Shown here one piece after another: positions 1-13,849 of a DNA stretch of 64,000 bases (its first letter is position 1; each line of letters opens with the position of its first letter). The position numbers were made by a program, and so were the translations under genes. Below the pieces are notes generated by a model. That model was not told the DNA's origin. It searched no databases and saw only the letters and a program-made list of their open reading frames with translations. Source of the stretch: Nephrocerus scutellatus (Eukaryota > Arthropoda > Insecta > Diptera > Pipunculidae); contig OX352763.1 in NCBI GenBank assembly GCA_947095585.1, positions 22,307,462-22,371,461 of the forward strand, read 5' to 3'.

Positions 1-2290
1 ATTCCATCAGGGCTCCAGTTGTGAGTTTCGCTATGCGGCTTTCTGTAGTGTACTGCACATGCGCGTGCAATGCAATTTCTATGCAATTACCACAACGACG
101 CTGAGGACGACGGACGCGACGCGATACGACAACGATATCGGGTGAAAATTGCATTGCAAACCAAGTTTGCGGGATTCGCTGCTGGCCAGGCCATAATCTG
201 GAAATTACTGAAATTATTGGTAGATCGAATCATCCTTCAGTCCATTCGACCGGTCGCTAGGTACTCTGTCTATCCGTACGTTTTGTGAGTGTGTGTGTGC
301 ATTCCATACACAAGCTAAAGCCATCATAGCGCAAGCGTAGCGCTTTTTGAGCGAGTGCGAATCCTGCTAATGCGCATGTTCGATTCGGTTAATTTGTATC
401 TGCTCTTATGTTGCACTTGTGAAAATTGGTGAACGATTATTTGTGCCACGATAGACTATCACTATAGCTGATTCACTGTTTGCAAATTGGAATGTTAATT
501 ATAGGTTTTTCGTGTATTTGTAATTGATGTCCGTCTCTGTCCGTTCATCTGTTCAATCCAACGTAATGTCCTTCAGTTGAGCAAGAACGGCGGCCATCTG
601 GCACCTAGCCTACAATCCAATTTCAAATCAACAGAAGGTATTCCCTAGCCTAGAAGATCTGTTAAAGCCCTTTGAACCCTATTCCAACTTCCGTAAGCGT
701 TTCATTTGCACTTTTCTCCATCCCCATTCAACAACTGATGAGGTGCTTCCGTGAGGTTGAGTCGAGTTAAATTCGCTACTTGATGACGATGATGAAGACG
801 ACGAGAACGACGATCGCTCTGCCAACAACAACAACAACAACGGCGACGACGTAATCATCGTCATTATGATTACGATGTAGCACCAAAGATCAAACCGATT
901 TCAGCGATTTCTCCTAAGCGATTCCTTCTTATCCCAAAGACGCCATCGCTTCTCAATGATGGAAAAAAGGAAAAAGGAGAGGAAGCGAGGAACCAAACCG
1001 TGATCGCATAGAAGATACTAACAGCACACCGCAATCAACAACTAGCGGCCAAATACGTCCATTACATGTTAACTTGTTAACTATGGGAAAATTTGCGATT
1101 TTTCGGTTCGACAATCGCTCAGGAGGAGCAGGCATCGTCGTCAGAGTGCTCGAGTGAGATATGCACTCCGTTCATGATTGTGTGAGCTACTTAATCTCCT
1201 AATGGATGTGGCATGCTCTCGATTCCGCGTATATATACCGAAATAGGTATACAGCTCCTTGATTGTTGTCTGTGCGGCGGCGTGCACATTAAGCCATTAG
1301 CTATCTACGGTAATTGTGTGATATGGGAATCTAACTCGATTCGGACAATTATTCCTGAGGATTCCAATCGACAATCATCACTGGCATATACAGACGAGGG
1401 CCAACGGTGAAATTGGATCGCTCCACAACGACTGTTCTGTTGTGCGCATGAATATGAATTGGAAAATCCCAGCAGCATGGATAGATCGATCGTTTCAAGT
1501 TCAAAGGCCAGTCGCGAAATTCCGATTGCTCGACGAGATGAGATCAGCCGCCACTGGCACTGCCAAAGCCTGCAGCAAATGCTTCCATATGCCACCTCAT
1601 CGTAACACATTACAGCCAAGCCGTTTAATAGAAGTTTACACTTCTACGGATATTGCCAGTAGCAATGCATCAAATGCTTCCACTATTTAGTGTTTCTGCC
1701 AAACGATCATTTGTGCTTCTAGCTGCTGCATCGCGCGATCAATTGATCCTGATGTGCGCAGTGCTACAATTCAGCGCCAATAGGCGATTTGATTCGGCGA
1801 GGACAGATTCGATTCGCTCCTTGTCGTCAGTCGATTAAAACTTCCAACTCGTCGACTACGAGCTGGAGAGTGCACGTTTAATAAGCAATTTTGATGTGGA
1901 GTAGATTATGGGCAAAATGTACGATAAAGCTCGGCGGCGGTACATAGGTATTACTCGAAATGTAACTGAGGAAGAAACGTGAGTGAGCGCGAACATGGTT
2001 ATCATCAACATAGCATACCATCTACAGATTTCGGCTGGGATTCGAAAGAATATGCCAATTGAACCTGCGGATGTACATTGGAAGCAACGCGTGCACTTGA
2101 CTTGGTCTATGACCCTGAAAATTGCGGAAGATCATGTTGAAGTATTTCTTCTATCTTGAACAGATCGATCTTTAAATGGTGTGCGATGTACTTTAGTTTG
2201 GCCCAAGTTTCGGTGAGATGAATCTCACGTCGATGTTAGAGTATAATATACGAGTATTTAAGTGCGGTGCACTAGGCGTATGGGGCCAGC
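1..2290. other. Unique non-coding stretch, no supported gene
   Basis: No reading frame here looks like a protein: all are short, compositionally random and without a recognisable domain. Simple sequence includes a CAA run at 823-840 next to GAT/GAC-rich DNA. A TTTTGTGAGTGTG string near 281-296 could be a splice donor after a 5' UTR exon preceded by a TCAGTC initiator-like site at 237-242, but nothing confirms transcription. The stretch lacks obvious transposon matches, unlike most of the window, so regulatory DNA or an intron of an unseen gene is possible. Confidence 0.4.
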
Positions 2291-2405
2291 CTTCAGGCCA
2301 TTCCCTTTCGATTGATCTGCGCCACGTGTTCACTGGGCGTCCCGGGTTTCGTCTTCCTTGATGGTTCCATTCAAAGGCCATTTTCTCAGTGTCATTTTCC
2401 TGTAT
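2290..2405 (-). pseudogene. Non-LTR retrotransposon RT C-terminal remnant
   Basis: The minus-strand translation contains FEWNHQGRRNPGRPVNTWRR, the W-N-P/H-Q-G-x-R-x-x-GRP-x-x-TWRR signature found downstream of the reverse-transcriptase domain in many non-LTR elements. The same signature occurs on the plus strand near 44340-44410. Nothing else of the element is readable here, so this is a short fossil. Confidence 0.6.
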
Positions 2406-2463
2406 CCGCACGGTGTATTATGAATCATTGCCAGACTATCGAGCTTATTAAATTTACTAGAAA

Positions 2464-2553
2464 CTTTTGGCTTTCGGATTCGAACCATGAACCCCCTGCT
2501 CAGCAGCAGTCCATGCTCCTATCCACTGAGCCACGGCGCCCACCTTATACCAG
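2464..2553 (-). mobile_element. tRNA-derived SINE head
   Basis: Read on the minus strand, this segment has a pol III A-box-like TGGCTCAGTGG (2523-2533) followed by a B-box GGTTCGAATCC (2476-2486), with tRNA-like spacing. The flanks do not pair as a seven-base acceptor stem, so it is not a functional tRNA gene. The same layout is seen in the SINE copies at 13.9-14.1 kb and 31.1 kb. Confidence 0.6.
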
Positions 2554-3480
2554 ACGGAAAAAACCCAAAAGACTTGCAATGCATAAGCAGAAGGGAAAAC
2601 ACCAACAACACGAGAGAGCTGAGAGAGCTGCAAAGTCCACCTAGAGGCAAATCTTATAAAAGGAGAAACACAGGATGAATTGTTCTCTTTCCTGCGACAT
2701 CAGTGACACGGTTTACATGGACGGCATCGGCAACAATAGCAAATAGGAGCAGTGAACACCTCAGGCCGGAAGCGAAACTTGGTAACGTACTCGACGACGG
2801 AGGAATTTTGGCGATGGGATATGGGACAACCAACGTTGATAAGCTCTATAATCAGGTTAGTCTAGTTATGTCAGTGTGTTAGTTTAAATCGCCTTTCTTA
2901 GTTTCGAGACTCTGGAGTGGGAGGAACGCGCGCTTACCGGGCTGCTCATAACTATTCCCATCAAGCAGTGCTCTCTTTCGAGAATAAACTGCAGCGTTGC
3001 ACCACATTGCATCCCCAGAACGAGCTGGGTCCTCATCCAAAGTTGTCCCCAGACCGGTCAACCTTACGGTCAAACCTGGTCTGTTGGGCAAAAATAACTC
3101 CCGTGGTACCAACGCGACCTTGGTTAGATCTGATATCAAGGGACACAATTCCTTTAGTGTCTAGGCGTACGTACACTACAAACCCTGGCGGAACATCGAA
3201 CCCAATTATTTGTCACTAGGATACACCACCTTATTCTAGACTAGGACAGAAACTATGCCAGGCACACCACAGTCCCGTAGTGTGCGACCAGGCTGCTAAA
3301 CACGAAGACAGTTCACTTCTGGACATTCAAGTACCAGCAGCCTTGCCCTATTTATCTGAGTCGCGAGCAAACTAGGGCGGAATTAGTTCCCTTCGCAAAA
3401 CAGTTTCATCCAAAAGGCTTCATGCTATTTTTAGGAATATCTAATTTTGGGACGACAGTACCCATTTTCGTTGCGCCTAA

Positions 3481-3680
3481 AATACATAATAATATTCGGC
3501 GCGACAGACCGTTCCGGTCCAAAGCCGAGCTTCTCGTGACCGTTTTTGTTGTGTATGTATATGTTTGGACACAAATGGAAGGGAACTAGAATTTAAGGCC
3601 GGATCCGAACGGCGAATTGAGAAGCTTGCCCAATGGCAGCTCTGGAAAAACTTCTAGGATTTCCACCCCTGCACATACAC
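3481..3680 (-). mobile_element. SINE body fragment
   Basis: The minus-strand segment ends in GGACCGGAACGGTCTGTCG followed by CCGAATATTATTATG and matches the bodies of the copies at 31.1-31.4 kb and 47.2-47.5 kb, including GAATTCGCCGTTCGGAT-like and CACAAATGG-like blocks. It is 5' truncated and has no tRNA-like head. Confidence 0.65.
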
Positions 3681-3899
3681 ATCAAAAGCGAGGCTGGTTC
3701 AAGAACCACAAAACTGAAAATTTTTAAGTAAATTAAAGCAAACAAACCAAACCACTCTAGTGCATCATAACCAAAATAGATTTGGAAAAACGAACTGTCT
3801 AACCATCAGACCTAATGATAAAAACCACTAATTTCAAAAGAAATTTTCGATTAAAATACCCGAACGGAATCAATTTGAAAATATCATAGGTGAAGTCCC

Positions 3900-4630
3900 A
3901 AACCATGCATCCATCTGGTATACAGACAGACCGAAAACAAACACATGAACCGAAGCAGGAGTATTCGGACCCAGAATCACACTACGAATACCCCTAAGTA
4001 GATCTCCAACAGTATTCCAGGCAGAAACTATAGCAATAGAAGCCTGCGTCCTAGAATGTACTAAAAGAAGGTACAGAAAAACAGAGATCTATGTGATCTC
4101 AGGCAGTCAGGCAGCACTGCTAGCACTAAAAGGTCCAGTCTTTTAGCCTAAAACAACGTGAAGCCTCTTCTGCCACTTAAAAGACTAATGTGGTCTCCCG
4201 ACAACTTAGGCATAACTAGGAAACTAGGCAGCAGACCTCTGTGCAAGAGAAGGCGCAGAAGGAGCTTTCACTGGTCCAGAACCCAGCATTGCCTATTCCA
4301 AATGCCATATCAATAGAAAAATTAAAAAGTAGGAAAACACTACTATCGAAGCGGAATGGAATTCATCGTCTGGCATGAGACAAGCCAAGAAGCTTCTAAA
4401 ATACAACATTAGTCAAATGGACAGGGCCCTTAAACTGGACCGCCATACACTAAGATCATAAGTCTGATATTTGACAGGACATGGCCCATTCCATGGCCAT
4501 CTTTTGAAAATATGTAAATCCCAATCGGACCGCTGCCGATTCTGCAACGAGGCCAAGGAAACCTCAGAGCACATACTCTTCGTATGCGTAGCCCTCATCC
4601 ATGGCCGAATGCCAGACCAATCGCATTGTC
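3900..4630 (+). pseudogene. R1-clade-like ORF2 C-terminus (RNase H and zinc knuckle), degraded
   Basis: Across several frames the plus strand reads as a retrotransposon RNase H domain: WYTDRPKTNT near 3920 (usual WYTDGSK), a FQAE motif near 4020, SGSQAALLALKG near 4100-4135, then AADLCAREGAEGAF near 4230-4270. Downstream is CRFCNEAKETSEHILFVC near 4540-4590, the Cys-Cys-His-Cys knuckle typical of R1/I-type ORF2 ends. Frameshifts and stops are numerous, so this is a fossil. Confidence 0.75.
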
Positions 4631-4639
4631 AGATATGGT

Positions 4640-5260
4640 GACAAAACGAGTGCAATTTTGTGACATTCAGTGCAATATTTTTGCACTCGGGGTAATTTTT
4701 AACATCAAACGAAAGCCACATTAATCTTTCCAATGAAGATAAAGAGAAAATTCCATCTCTTAGGCTATTGACAGACTATTAAGCTTGAAAGTAAGTGATG
4801 ACTGATGTCATTTTTGACTAATGTCATGGTTTGACTATCAATACAACAGTCAAGCCACTGGCAGTCAAATTCGATAGTCTGCCAGATACTTTAGATAATA
4901 CATTTTTGGTAACGGCGGTTTGAACGTGCGGATCATTTGGATCGTGATTGGAAGCTCCTCAAGCGAAAATACGATTGTTTGGTCCGGCGGAATATCAGAC
5001 TAACGAGCTGTCAAAATTTCAATTTGGGATGTCCACTTTTTGGGCCAATTTTTTGAGCACTGCTTGAAGTATTCACAAATAACACGAAGAAATAACATTT
5101 GATTCGTTTCCAAGTGTTATTTGTTTTATATTCCAGAATATTTTTGGTCCCACAAATGAGCCGAAGGAACTGAGCATTCACATAATGATGTGAATGTGGT
5201 AAAACGTCAGGGACGCACAATAGACCGCAAGATCGCACTGCACAATGCACTATAGCCCCA
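4640..5260. other. Non-coding AT-rich stretch
   Basis: No gene is seen. Short repeats such as gtgcaat (4650-4680) and gactaatgtcat-like strings (4790-4850) recur in direct and inverted orientation, probably transposon debris leading into the transposase fossil at 5.3 kb. Confidence 0.35.
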
Positions 5261-5309
5261 CCTATTATAATAATAAAAAAAATAATATTCCACCAAGTCT
5301 CGGCTCCAT

Positions 5310-5550
5310 CATAAATGGCAAAGAAAACACTTGCATTTCTTCAACAAAACAACATATTATTATTTAATCCTAATTTATGGACTCATTCATCACCTGACTT
5401 AGCACCATGTGATTATATCTTGTGAGGCTACTTGAAGTCACAATTGGCAAAATATAAAGTTGATAATATTGTGCACCTAAAGTGATAGATCAAGAGCACT
5501 CCACTCGCAATGCAACGGGCCCTTTGATGTACCTGTAATTGTCAGCGAAT
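5310..5550 (+). pseudogene. Mariner-type transposase C-terminal remnant
   Basis: The plus strand reads AKKTLAFLQQNN, then SSPDLAPCDYIL, a stop codon, and GYLKSQLAKYK. The SPDLAPCDY block holds the third catalytic Asp of mariner-family (DD34D) transposases, followed by the usual aromatic/LK segment. Upstream domains are not readable and internal stops are present. Confidence 0.65.
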
Positions 5551-5579
5551 ATCGATGTTTATCACACCAAAAGAAAAGT

Positions 5580-8090
5580 TCGCAAAGGACTTTTTCCAGC
5601 GATAATACTTTTTTCCATATCAAATATGTATCTGTGTGAAATATGATAAGCGTGTGTATAAAATCAAATAGTTAATTTCTGTTCCGCCTTCAATTTAGTT
5701 TTATCTACAGCTGCAGCCTGAGGCAATAATCGCACATGTTACAAACTCGCAGAGATAGCCGAGTAACTTCTCAATCCTTGTTTTCATGTAATCGCTCGCC
5801 TGGTACAATGCACTCCTCCGATCGATCTATATCGACGATTGGAAATCTTTCACACGAAGCAATCAGAATTGAAGTAGTTTGCGCAGATAAGTGCCCATGC
5901 GCACATGCACTTAGCGCGCATACGCTCGCATAGTTATCTCGTCAATGGGGCTCTGACTGAACAATTTCCTAACTTCCACAGCGATGTGTGTTATGTTCGC
6001 GTTAACCCAAAAATGGTAAAAATAATCCATATAACTTCTTAACTACTTCGCGTTGCAGTCGCTCATGCTTAGATATTAGAAGCACAGTGAAGTGAAGATC
6101 AGTAAGCGCACCACACTATGATCAAAGATGTACTCTTATGATGCCTACTAGCCAGACGCACGAAGATAAGATTACCTTGTTAGGCTGTATGTGTGTGTGT
6201 GTGTTTTTGGTTCACAGAAAACCTTCAGGAATTCTTTCAATTTTAGGTAAATCGATCGTGAGTCTGTGTTCTGAGCACCCGCACTCCACGATCACCACCA
6301 AGTTGAGACACATTTCTTTACTTTCCGCAATATGTGCACTAAGATTAAATGCGAGGCTGGTTTAAGTCGGTGGATGAGGTCGTCGGTGAGGGGGTATCTC
6401 GTACCCTTCAGGACAATATGAGTTTTCCTCATCATCGCCCCATGCCAAAGAAAATGCTGTAGCTACGCAATGTTGCTGCACTGTTCGCTGTAGACGCTCT
6501 TTATTACTCTGTTATTGAGCGTTTACGTACCTTTTACTCCTTGTGGAAGCTTATGGTTTCGTGTTGTAGTTGTTGTTGTTGTTATTGTAGTTATCTTAGT
6601 CGGGTCTACTGATTGAACTTCTCTGCGCAACAACTCGTGCTCGTTCGATGTTACCTGCGCATTTAACGATTAGATAATTGAGACCTTGTTAACATCAGCC
6701 GGAATGGATTCTGGCGGGAGGGAACACAACTCCTCTCGTACTCGATATTAAATATGATTACGATATCAACGAATAGCAGCAATCGCGATAACTGGACTGG
6801 CCATAATCCGTACAGAACATAAGCAAGTTTTTCTGTAAAAAAAAAAGCTCAGCTTACCTATAAGTTGGTGATTGGTTCGCCTGTCAGTGTGATGACAAGG
6901 CGATGGTTTTGTTATCTCAAAAAATTGTACTGCAAGTCTTGCTGTGGTAATGGATATGCGTAACTTGCCTCTTCCATTCACCGCACCGCACTAACTGTGA
7001 TTAATATCGGAACTAAACCGACAGCTTATGCTCTCATTATAATACAAAAAGGATAAATAAGCAATGCAGCAAAATATTTTGCACATTATGCCAAAAGCAA
7101 AAAATGTCAATCCTGGACGCAAATGTATAGCAACCACACAAAGCAACGAATAACAACAAGGGATGGTAATAGCTTACCGTAAAACTTTCTCGGAAGCTTC
7201 AGCCGCCAAACTCCAAACTCTGACAATTTCTCAATATGTCATCCCTGCTGTGAGCACTCTGAAGGACAAGACAAATTACTTCCGTTCACGAATGTGGCGA
7301 GTGCAAGCGGAAAACTCCAAGTTTTTGATTCCTCGACTCCTTCGCCACAATTGCACTCAGATTGTTGTTTTCGGGCGACATTTAGTCGGAGTAGTAGAGG
7401 ATAAGCAGGCGTGCAAATTGTGTGAGGCGCTTCCAACAAGCACAGTGCAGCAGTCGAGCACCGCTTACTGTCTAATGTTTTCGCGTACAACTCTGAACAT
7501 TGTTACAATTTCGTTGTTGTTGTTTGCCGGAAAAGGAACAAAAACAGAAGCGACGAGCAAACAGCAACAAAAAAAAAACTAAATTATTCGGCGCTTTTTC
7601 TTATTCGACGTTTTTTTGTTTACAACTCCCAAAGGACTAAGTTAAGCAGCAGCAGTAGTAGTCGGTGTTGTCCTATGAGTTGTTGCCTTACTTATATAAG
7701 GATATCCTTTCTGCATGTTATTCCGATAATATTCGACCTGTTCGTTTTTTCTGAAGCATTCTTCCCTCGCTCTCTCTTTATCTCTCTCCCACTTGCTCTC
7801 GCTGCCAAAGAAATCGAACTTTTCCAAGTATTTTCCAGGTGTAAAAACACAAACAATTTTTTTATTTCAAATTCTTGCTTGAAAATTTGGCTGCGGAGAA
7901 ATTTTCCTTTTTTCTCGTTCCTGGTGTATCATTAATCCTGTATGCGCACAGAGCGGAAGCAAACTAGAGAAACATAACGGTTAATAGATAGGAAACGTGA
8001 GCATGAAGGTGATAGCGGCGTATATTACCACTGTGGACGACAACGCCAAAATTGCACGTTTTTTCGAAGTTTTTATACTGAATGTCTGAG
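5580..8090. other. Unique non-coding stretch, possible regulatory DNA
   Basis: No protein gene is supported. The longest frame (7163-7582, 139 codons) has no domain, signal peptide or repeat and ends in a Gln/Lys-rich simple run, so I do not call it. The stretch contains a (TG)n run near 6189-6203, GTT/TTG trinucleotide runs near 6570-6590 and GCA runs near 7648-7660. No clear transposon motif is seen. Confidence 0.35.
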
Positions 8091-8098
8091 ACTTAGAG

Positions 8099-9250
<1,152 letters not shown>

Positions 9251-9436
9251 AAAGGGAAAGTGGAAAGTGGTAAGCAGTTACTTAACCCATCTACTCTTAC
9301 TCTAACGTTGGAATGGTCGCAAACGCTTTTATTGGCATTTCCTGTAAAAAAAAATGTGGCACTATCTTACGACACAAGGAGGTCTTTACTCTCAGCGATC
9401 CACTTTTTCACGGTGGCTTTTATCTTAATTTGCATT
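9251..9436 (+). repeat. 186-bp satellite spacer, copy 1
   Basis: This unique-sequence spacer begins AAAGGGAAAGTGG and ends TTAATTTGCATT. It joins hexamer array 1 to array 2. A full copy at 9830-10015 differs at only about one position (AGCAG versus AACAG), and a truncated copy is at 9718-9797. No gene signal is seen in it. Confidence 0.95.
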
Positions 9437-9717
<281 letters not shown>

Positions 9718-9829
9718 AAAGGGAAAGTGGAAAGTGGTAAGCAGTTACTTAACCCATCTACTCTTACTCTAACGTTGGAATAGTCGCAAACGCTTTTACC
9801 GACCGACCGACCGAGAACGAGACCGAGAC
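9718..9829 (+). repeat. Truncated spacer (copy 2) plus short GACC-type array
   Basis: The first 80 bp of the spacer recur (9718-9797), breaking off after CGCTTTT. They are followed by a 32-bp mixed array of GACC tetramers and GAGACC hexamers (9798-9829) that again ends GAGAC before the next AAAGGG spacer start. This looks like a deletion derivative of the array-plus-spacer unit. Confidence 0.9.
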
Positions 9830-10015
9830 AAAGGGAAAGTGGAAAGTGGTAAACAGTTACTTAACCCATCTACTCTTACTCTAACGTTGGAATGGTCGCA
9901 AACGCTTTTATTGGCATTTCCTGTAAAAAAAAATGTGGCACTATCTTACGACACAAGGAGGTCTTTACTCTCAGCGATCCACTTTTTCACGGTGGCTTTT
10001 ATCTTAATTTGCATT
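9830..10015 (+). repeat. 186-bp satellite spacer, copy 3
   Basis: This full-length spacer is nearly identical to 9251-9436. It ends at TTTGCATT, where no hexamer follows and the sequence passes into older, diverged relatives of the spacer. Confidence 0.95.
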
Positions 10016-10029
10016 AATTTCCTTATCCT

Positions 10030-10240
10030 TTATTGACATTTGTAAGTTTTTCAGTGCTGTCATGGAACACTATCGTTCGACATAAAGACGTATTTACTCT
10101 AAGAGATCCACTTTCCCATATGGTGGCAATTTTTTTAATGTACAAAAAATATGGTCCGGTGTTTTCCGTCCGTACTTTCCCCTTCTATCCTTTTCCTTTA
10201 TTGGCATTTGTAACTTTTATTGGCATTGTTCTTGAACTTT
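10030..10240 (+). repeat. Diverged spacer-like repeat
   Basis: Blocks such as ACACTATCGTTCGACATAAA, TTTACTCTAAGAGATCCACT and repeated CTTTATTGGCATTTGTAA correspond to ACACTATCTTACGACACAA-, TTTACTCTCAGCGATCCACT- and TTTATTGGCATTTCCTGTAA-like parts of the 186-bp spacer. This indicates an ancestral copy that never gained, or has lost, the hexamer array. Confidence 0.7.
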
Positions 10241-10399
10241 AAATATCTACTTGGCAATGAATATAACTTAACTAATAAAAAGTAAGTCAAATGGCGAATA
10301 CCAGCAAAATGTGCCGACTGGCGATTAATGGCTGTGTAATGACTATGTCACTGAAGAGTCATGACATATGGTGTGGCGGTACTTTGTCCGACTGGCACC

Positions 10400-12455
10400 A
10401 ATGGTAAAGTGATAAACGTTACTGTTTTTCGCACCCCACGCTATACTGAAGACAATACAATACATACAAAAAGCGACAGTGAGAAGGGAGACCGAAAACC
10501 TATAATCAAGAAATGGCAGTTAGAAGGGAGACTAAAGGCCAAGTCGTCCAATTTATGAGTAAAAGTTTGCGCACTTAACGACTTAATTAGAAAAACCGTT
10601 TGAGAATTTTATGCCCTTCCCAAATCCAAAAATTTTCATATGGCATATTACACACGTACGGTTGTGTGCCAATTACTTTAATATGGCTGTGGGCTCTTTC
10701 TACACGTGCGATTGTTTGTTCATTGACGGCATTTGTTAGGTTTCTGCTTGTGCTCGGGTGCAAGCAAGCATTAACCAATTGTGCTGAGTGATATCTAACG
10801 AAGGAAAGATCGGAGAACGTATACATAAGGTGTGTAGCGATAGGAAATTTCGTTACACCTCTTTTTCCATTAGCTCGTCACCTTCTTCTGGATACATGCC
10901 ATAGGAGATTCCTTCCTGGCCAGAGTATACATATATTTCGTAAACTTTTCCCTATCCCTAAGTGTATTCGCAATATATCGAAGAGTTCCTTCTTCTCTAT
11001 GACCAGCTTTTCTTCCTTCTTGAGTGCACTTCGTATTTTGTAAATTCGTCCCATAGTGCATTTGTGAAATTTCCATTATTCCTTTATGAAAAAAAGGGAA
11101 ACATTAATTTAAAATATGCGACCAATGCATGAAAAAGGACATTTTTAGGAAAAAGTTACTTCCGGGTGCTGCGGCTCTGCTTTGTGAATGTTTGCAAACT
11201 TCGGCGCTGCTATAGTTAAGTCGCTTAAAAGGGAATAACAAACGTTTTTGCTGCTACCTCTGCGCTATGGGATTCAGCACGCATTGCCATCGATGCATCC
11301 AACAAACAGCAATAAGTTATGGCTGTCAGCGGGGCACTACTCGACTTTCTTGCTGGAGTTTTCTCGTCTAGCTTCACAAATAATTGTTACTCCTTGCACC
11401 ATCGCATCACCACCCTTCACCCATCTAAGATAAGGGAATGTGAAGATTTTTAATTGAAGTTATTGAAATTCATTTGAATGCATGCGGCGTATGCGATCCC
11501 CGCGGAAATTAAGGCTCTTGAAAAGTCGCTTGTTGATTCCGCAAAACTAAAGGACGAATGTGACAGTTGCAAGAAAATATTACAACCAGACGGTGATTTC
11601 CCTCAAGAATTTGTTGATTATAAAAAAACTATATAGTGTATCGAATATTTTTTTTCATTAATTGTCTTTAAGAAACCGTATGCCATGATGGATTGAAAAA
11701 CTCGTGAAGAACACAAATTGCAAAACCTTATTTCACATTGGAAAGAAACAAAAAAAAACTATTTTCATTAATTAAAAAGACACGATAGTAAAAAGGGGTA
11801 CTTTAGGCCTATGAACAAGACACGATGGTGAGAGGTATACTGAAGGCCCATAAACAAGATATAATAGAGAGGAGGAATACTGAAGGTCTATGAACTAAAC
11901 GCAACAGTGAGCAAGAAGGATACAGAAGGCCTATGAAGAAGACACAACAGTGAGAAGGAAAGGATAATAGACATGGTTTTAAGAAGGTCGTCCAGTTGTA
12001 AAATTAAATTTTTATGTTGGCGAGGACACCACCAAAAGATTTCTGTGCGCACTTTTCAGACTGTCGCCGTGTTTTTACAATTTATCGTTGCTTATTACAG
12101 CACGCCAAAAATATGTTATTTCTGGTTCGGTAAGAACTATACCACCTGTCTTATTCGCTTGGAATTCAAATACTCAGTCTCCTTTTGTGCACCTAACCAC
12201 TAAATTGTTAAAACCGTGTGTGAATTTTATGCCTTTCCCATATATTTTGAACTTAAAATCTATATATGTCCAATTACCCACGTGCGGTTGTGTGTCGATC
12301 ACTTTTGTATGGCTGCTGTTGTTGTGTGTTCGTTGTCGGGATACGTTTTTTTAGTTTTCTGCTTGCGATTGTGTGCAGACAAGCATCAAACCCATGTGCT
12401 CGGCGCATATGGTGTGTTATGATGAGGAACTTTGTCACAGTTGAAAACTCGATAA
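10400..12455. repeat. Duplicated non-coding module with 40-bp minisatellite
   Basis: Segments 10500-10795 and 11960-12420 are diverged direct copies. Both contain GAATTTTATGCC, CAATTAC followed by an ACGTRCGGTTGTGTG block, ATGGCTGT and a GTTTTCTGCTTG-like block in the same order. Between them, 11779-11970 holds about 4.5 copies of a 40-bp unit (gacacgatagtgagaagg, then actgaaggcctatgaac), with related units at 10430-10530. No coding potential is supported; the short frames are shadows. Confidence 0.7.
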
Positions 12456-12600
12456 GTCTGGTTTAAAAGGCGATATCTTAAAGTGGATCTCGTCCTACCT
12501 CAAAAACAGAACCCAGTTTGTTTTTCTAAATTCTTCATTGATAGATTGCCTGGCTCAGATAAAGGTGTTCCACATGGATCTGTTATAGGTCCCTTCTACA
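12455..12600 (+). pseudogene. Jockey/CR1-type RT fragment
   Basis: The plus strand reads GLKGDILKWISSYLKNRTQ followed by a frameshifted VPHGSVIGP block. This is the segment before and into the GVPQGSVLGP motif of the reverse-transcriptase palm. It is truncated on both sides and abuts an opposite-strand element. Confidence 0.7.
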
Positions 12601-13800
12601 GCCAAGACAAGGCTTCACTGATCATCATAATTTCAGCCTGGAAAATACTACAGTGATTTGGAAGACGGAAAGAGAGGCTAACATTTTACTTTTTCGAGAA
12701 AACATCTCCGTCATCAGTTTTTGACCCATCTGTGTAAAAATGAATGTGTTCATCTTACAAGTAGGCATCTTCGTCCCAGAATAATCTGAAGGTGTCCTGG
12801 ACATTTTGTTGAAAAGGAATTGCGGAATGGTGTAGTATATGTTGTCTGAGATTCTGACTAAATTCAGGATAGAGGAGTGACCAATTTCATTTCTAGTCCA
12901 GTGTGAGATAGCATTAAGGAGAATAGCTGAACTGGCAGATACTTGTTGTCTGCTGTAAATGTCGAGTGGTATAAGGTCGAACACGAACTCTTTCTTGTAT
13001 GTGTCCAGCCTTAAAGTCGACAGCGCATCCGTAATCGCAGATGTGTTGACGTTGTTAAAAGCACCTTCAATGTCTAGGATACCACCATTGCGTACTCCTT
13101 GTGGTGAAGGGAATGTTGAAAAGAACGTACCAGAGTGTGTGCAGAGCATTGTATGCCATAAAAACCTTGACTTGCCTCTACAATACGCGTGCTGTTCTGT
13201 AGACAGGAGTCTTTTGTCAATGCGCGTATGTAGATATCGATCAGTCTATTCAGTGTCTTTAACAGACTGATTGTCTGAGATCCTTCGGACTAACATGCGA
13301 ACTTTGGCCGGCTTTGAGTTTGAAAACCAAGTTTACTTCTCTCCATAAAATTGTTTCCAGCAAAGGAAGGATAATATCGAAAGTCCTTTGCAGCTCGGCT
13401 GGAATTATGCCATCAGGTCCTGCACATTTGTATGGTTCGAAGCTTTGCAGCGTTCAAAGCAGTTTGTCCTTATTTATCAAATCATTGGAGATAGTTGTAG
13501 GAGTGTCTGCCTTATAAAGGGTGACATTACTTAGCTCATGGGAGCTTTCCGTAAAGTGGATAGCTAAAAGCAGATTGAGCGATTCTTAGCTTGAAGTAGT
13601 CCACGAGCCATCTGCATTTTTCAGACAGCTCGGCATTATCGGATTGGTTTCGAGGATTTTTCTTAGCCTAGACGCATCCAAAGATTCTTCTATTTTATCA
13701 CAGAAGAGTCTCCAAGAAGAGCGCTTGGCTCTCCTTAATTCTCTTTTAGAGAGTTTGAGAGATGCTTTGTAAGCATTCCAGTCAGCTTCTAATCTAGTAC
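12600..13800 (-). pseudogene. LOA/R1-like ORF2 RT fragment
   Basis: The minus strand carries LDIEGAFNNVNTSAITDAL, the first catalytic block of the reverse transcriptase (usual DxxxAFD; here GAFNN), around 13030-13090. It is preceded by a frame-broken HLHTRIDKRLLST-like segment near 13200 and followed by ISHWTRNEIGHS-like RNase H-proximal sequence near 12870-12910. The RT core between GAFNN and the tail is deleted. The same family is present on the plus strand at 63.4-63.8 kb. Confidence 0.7.
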
Positions 13801-13849
13801 TCTTGGATATGTTCGGCTCTCTCTAGCTCTAGGTACCCGCTCTGGGTAC

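Noticed and set aside
2464..2553. A functional tRNA gene on the minus strand
   Set aside because: A and B boxes are present, but the ends do not form an acceptor stem and the same head is attached to SINE bodies elsewhere in the window.
7163..7582. 139-codon frame
   Set aside because: There is an overlapping minus-strand frame of similar quality, no recognisable domain, and a poly-Gln/Lys end from a CAA/A run. Not enough to call a gene.
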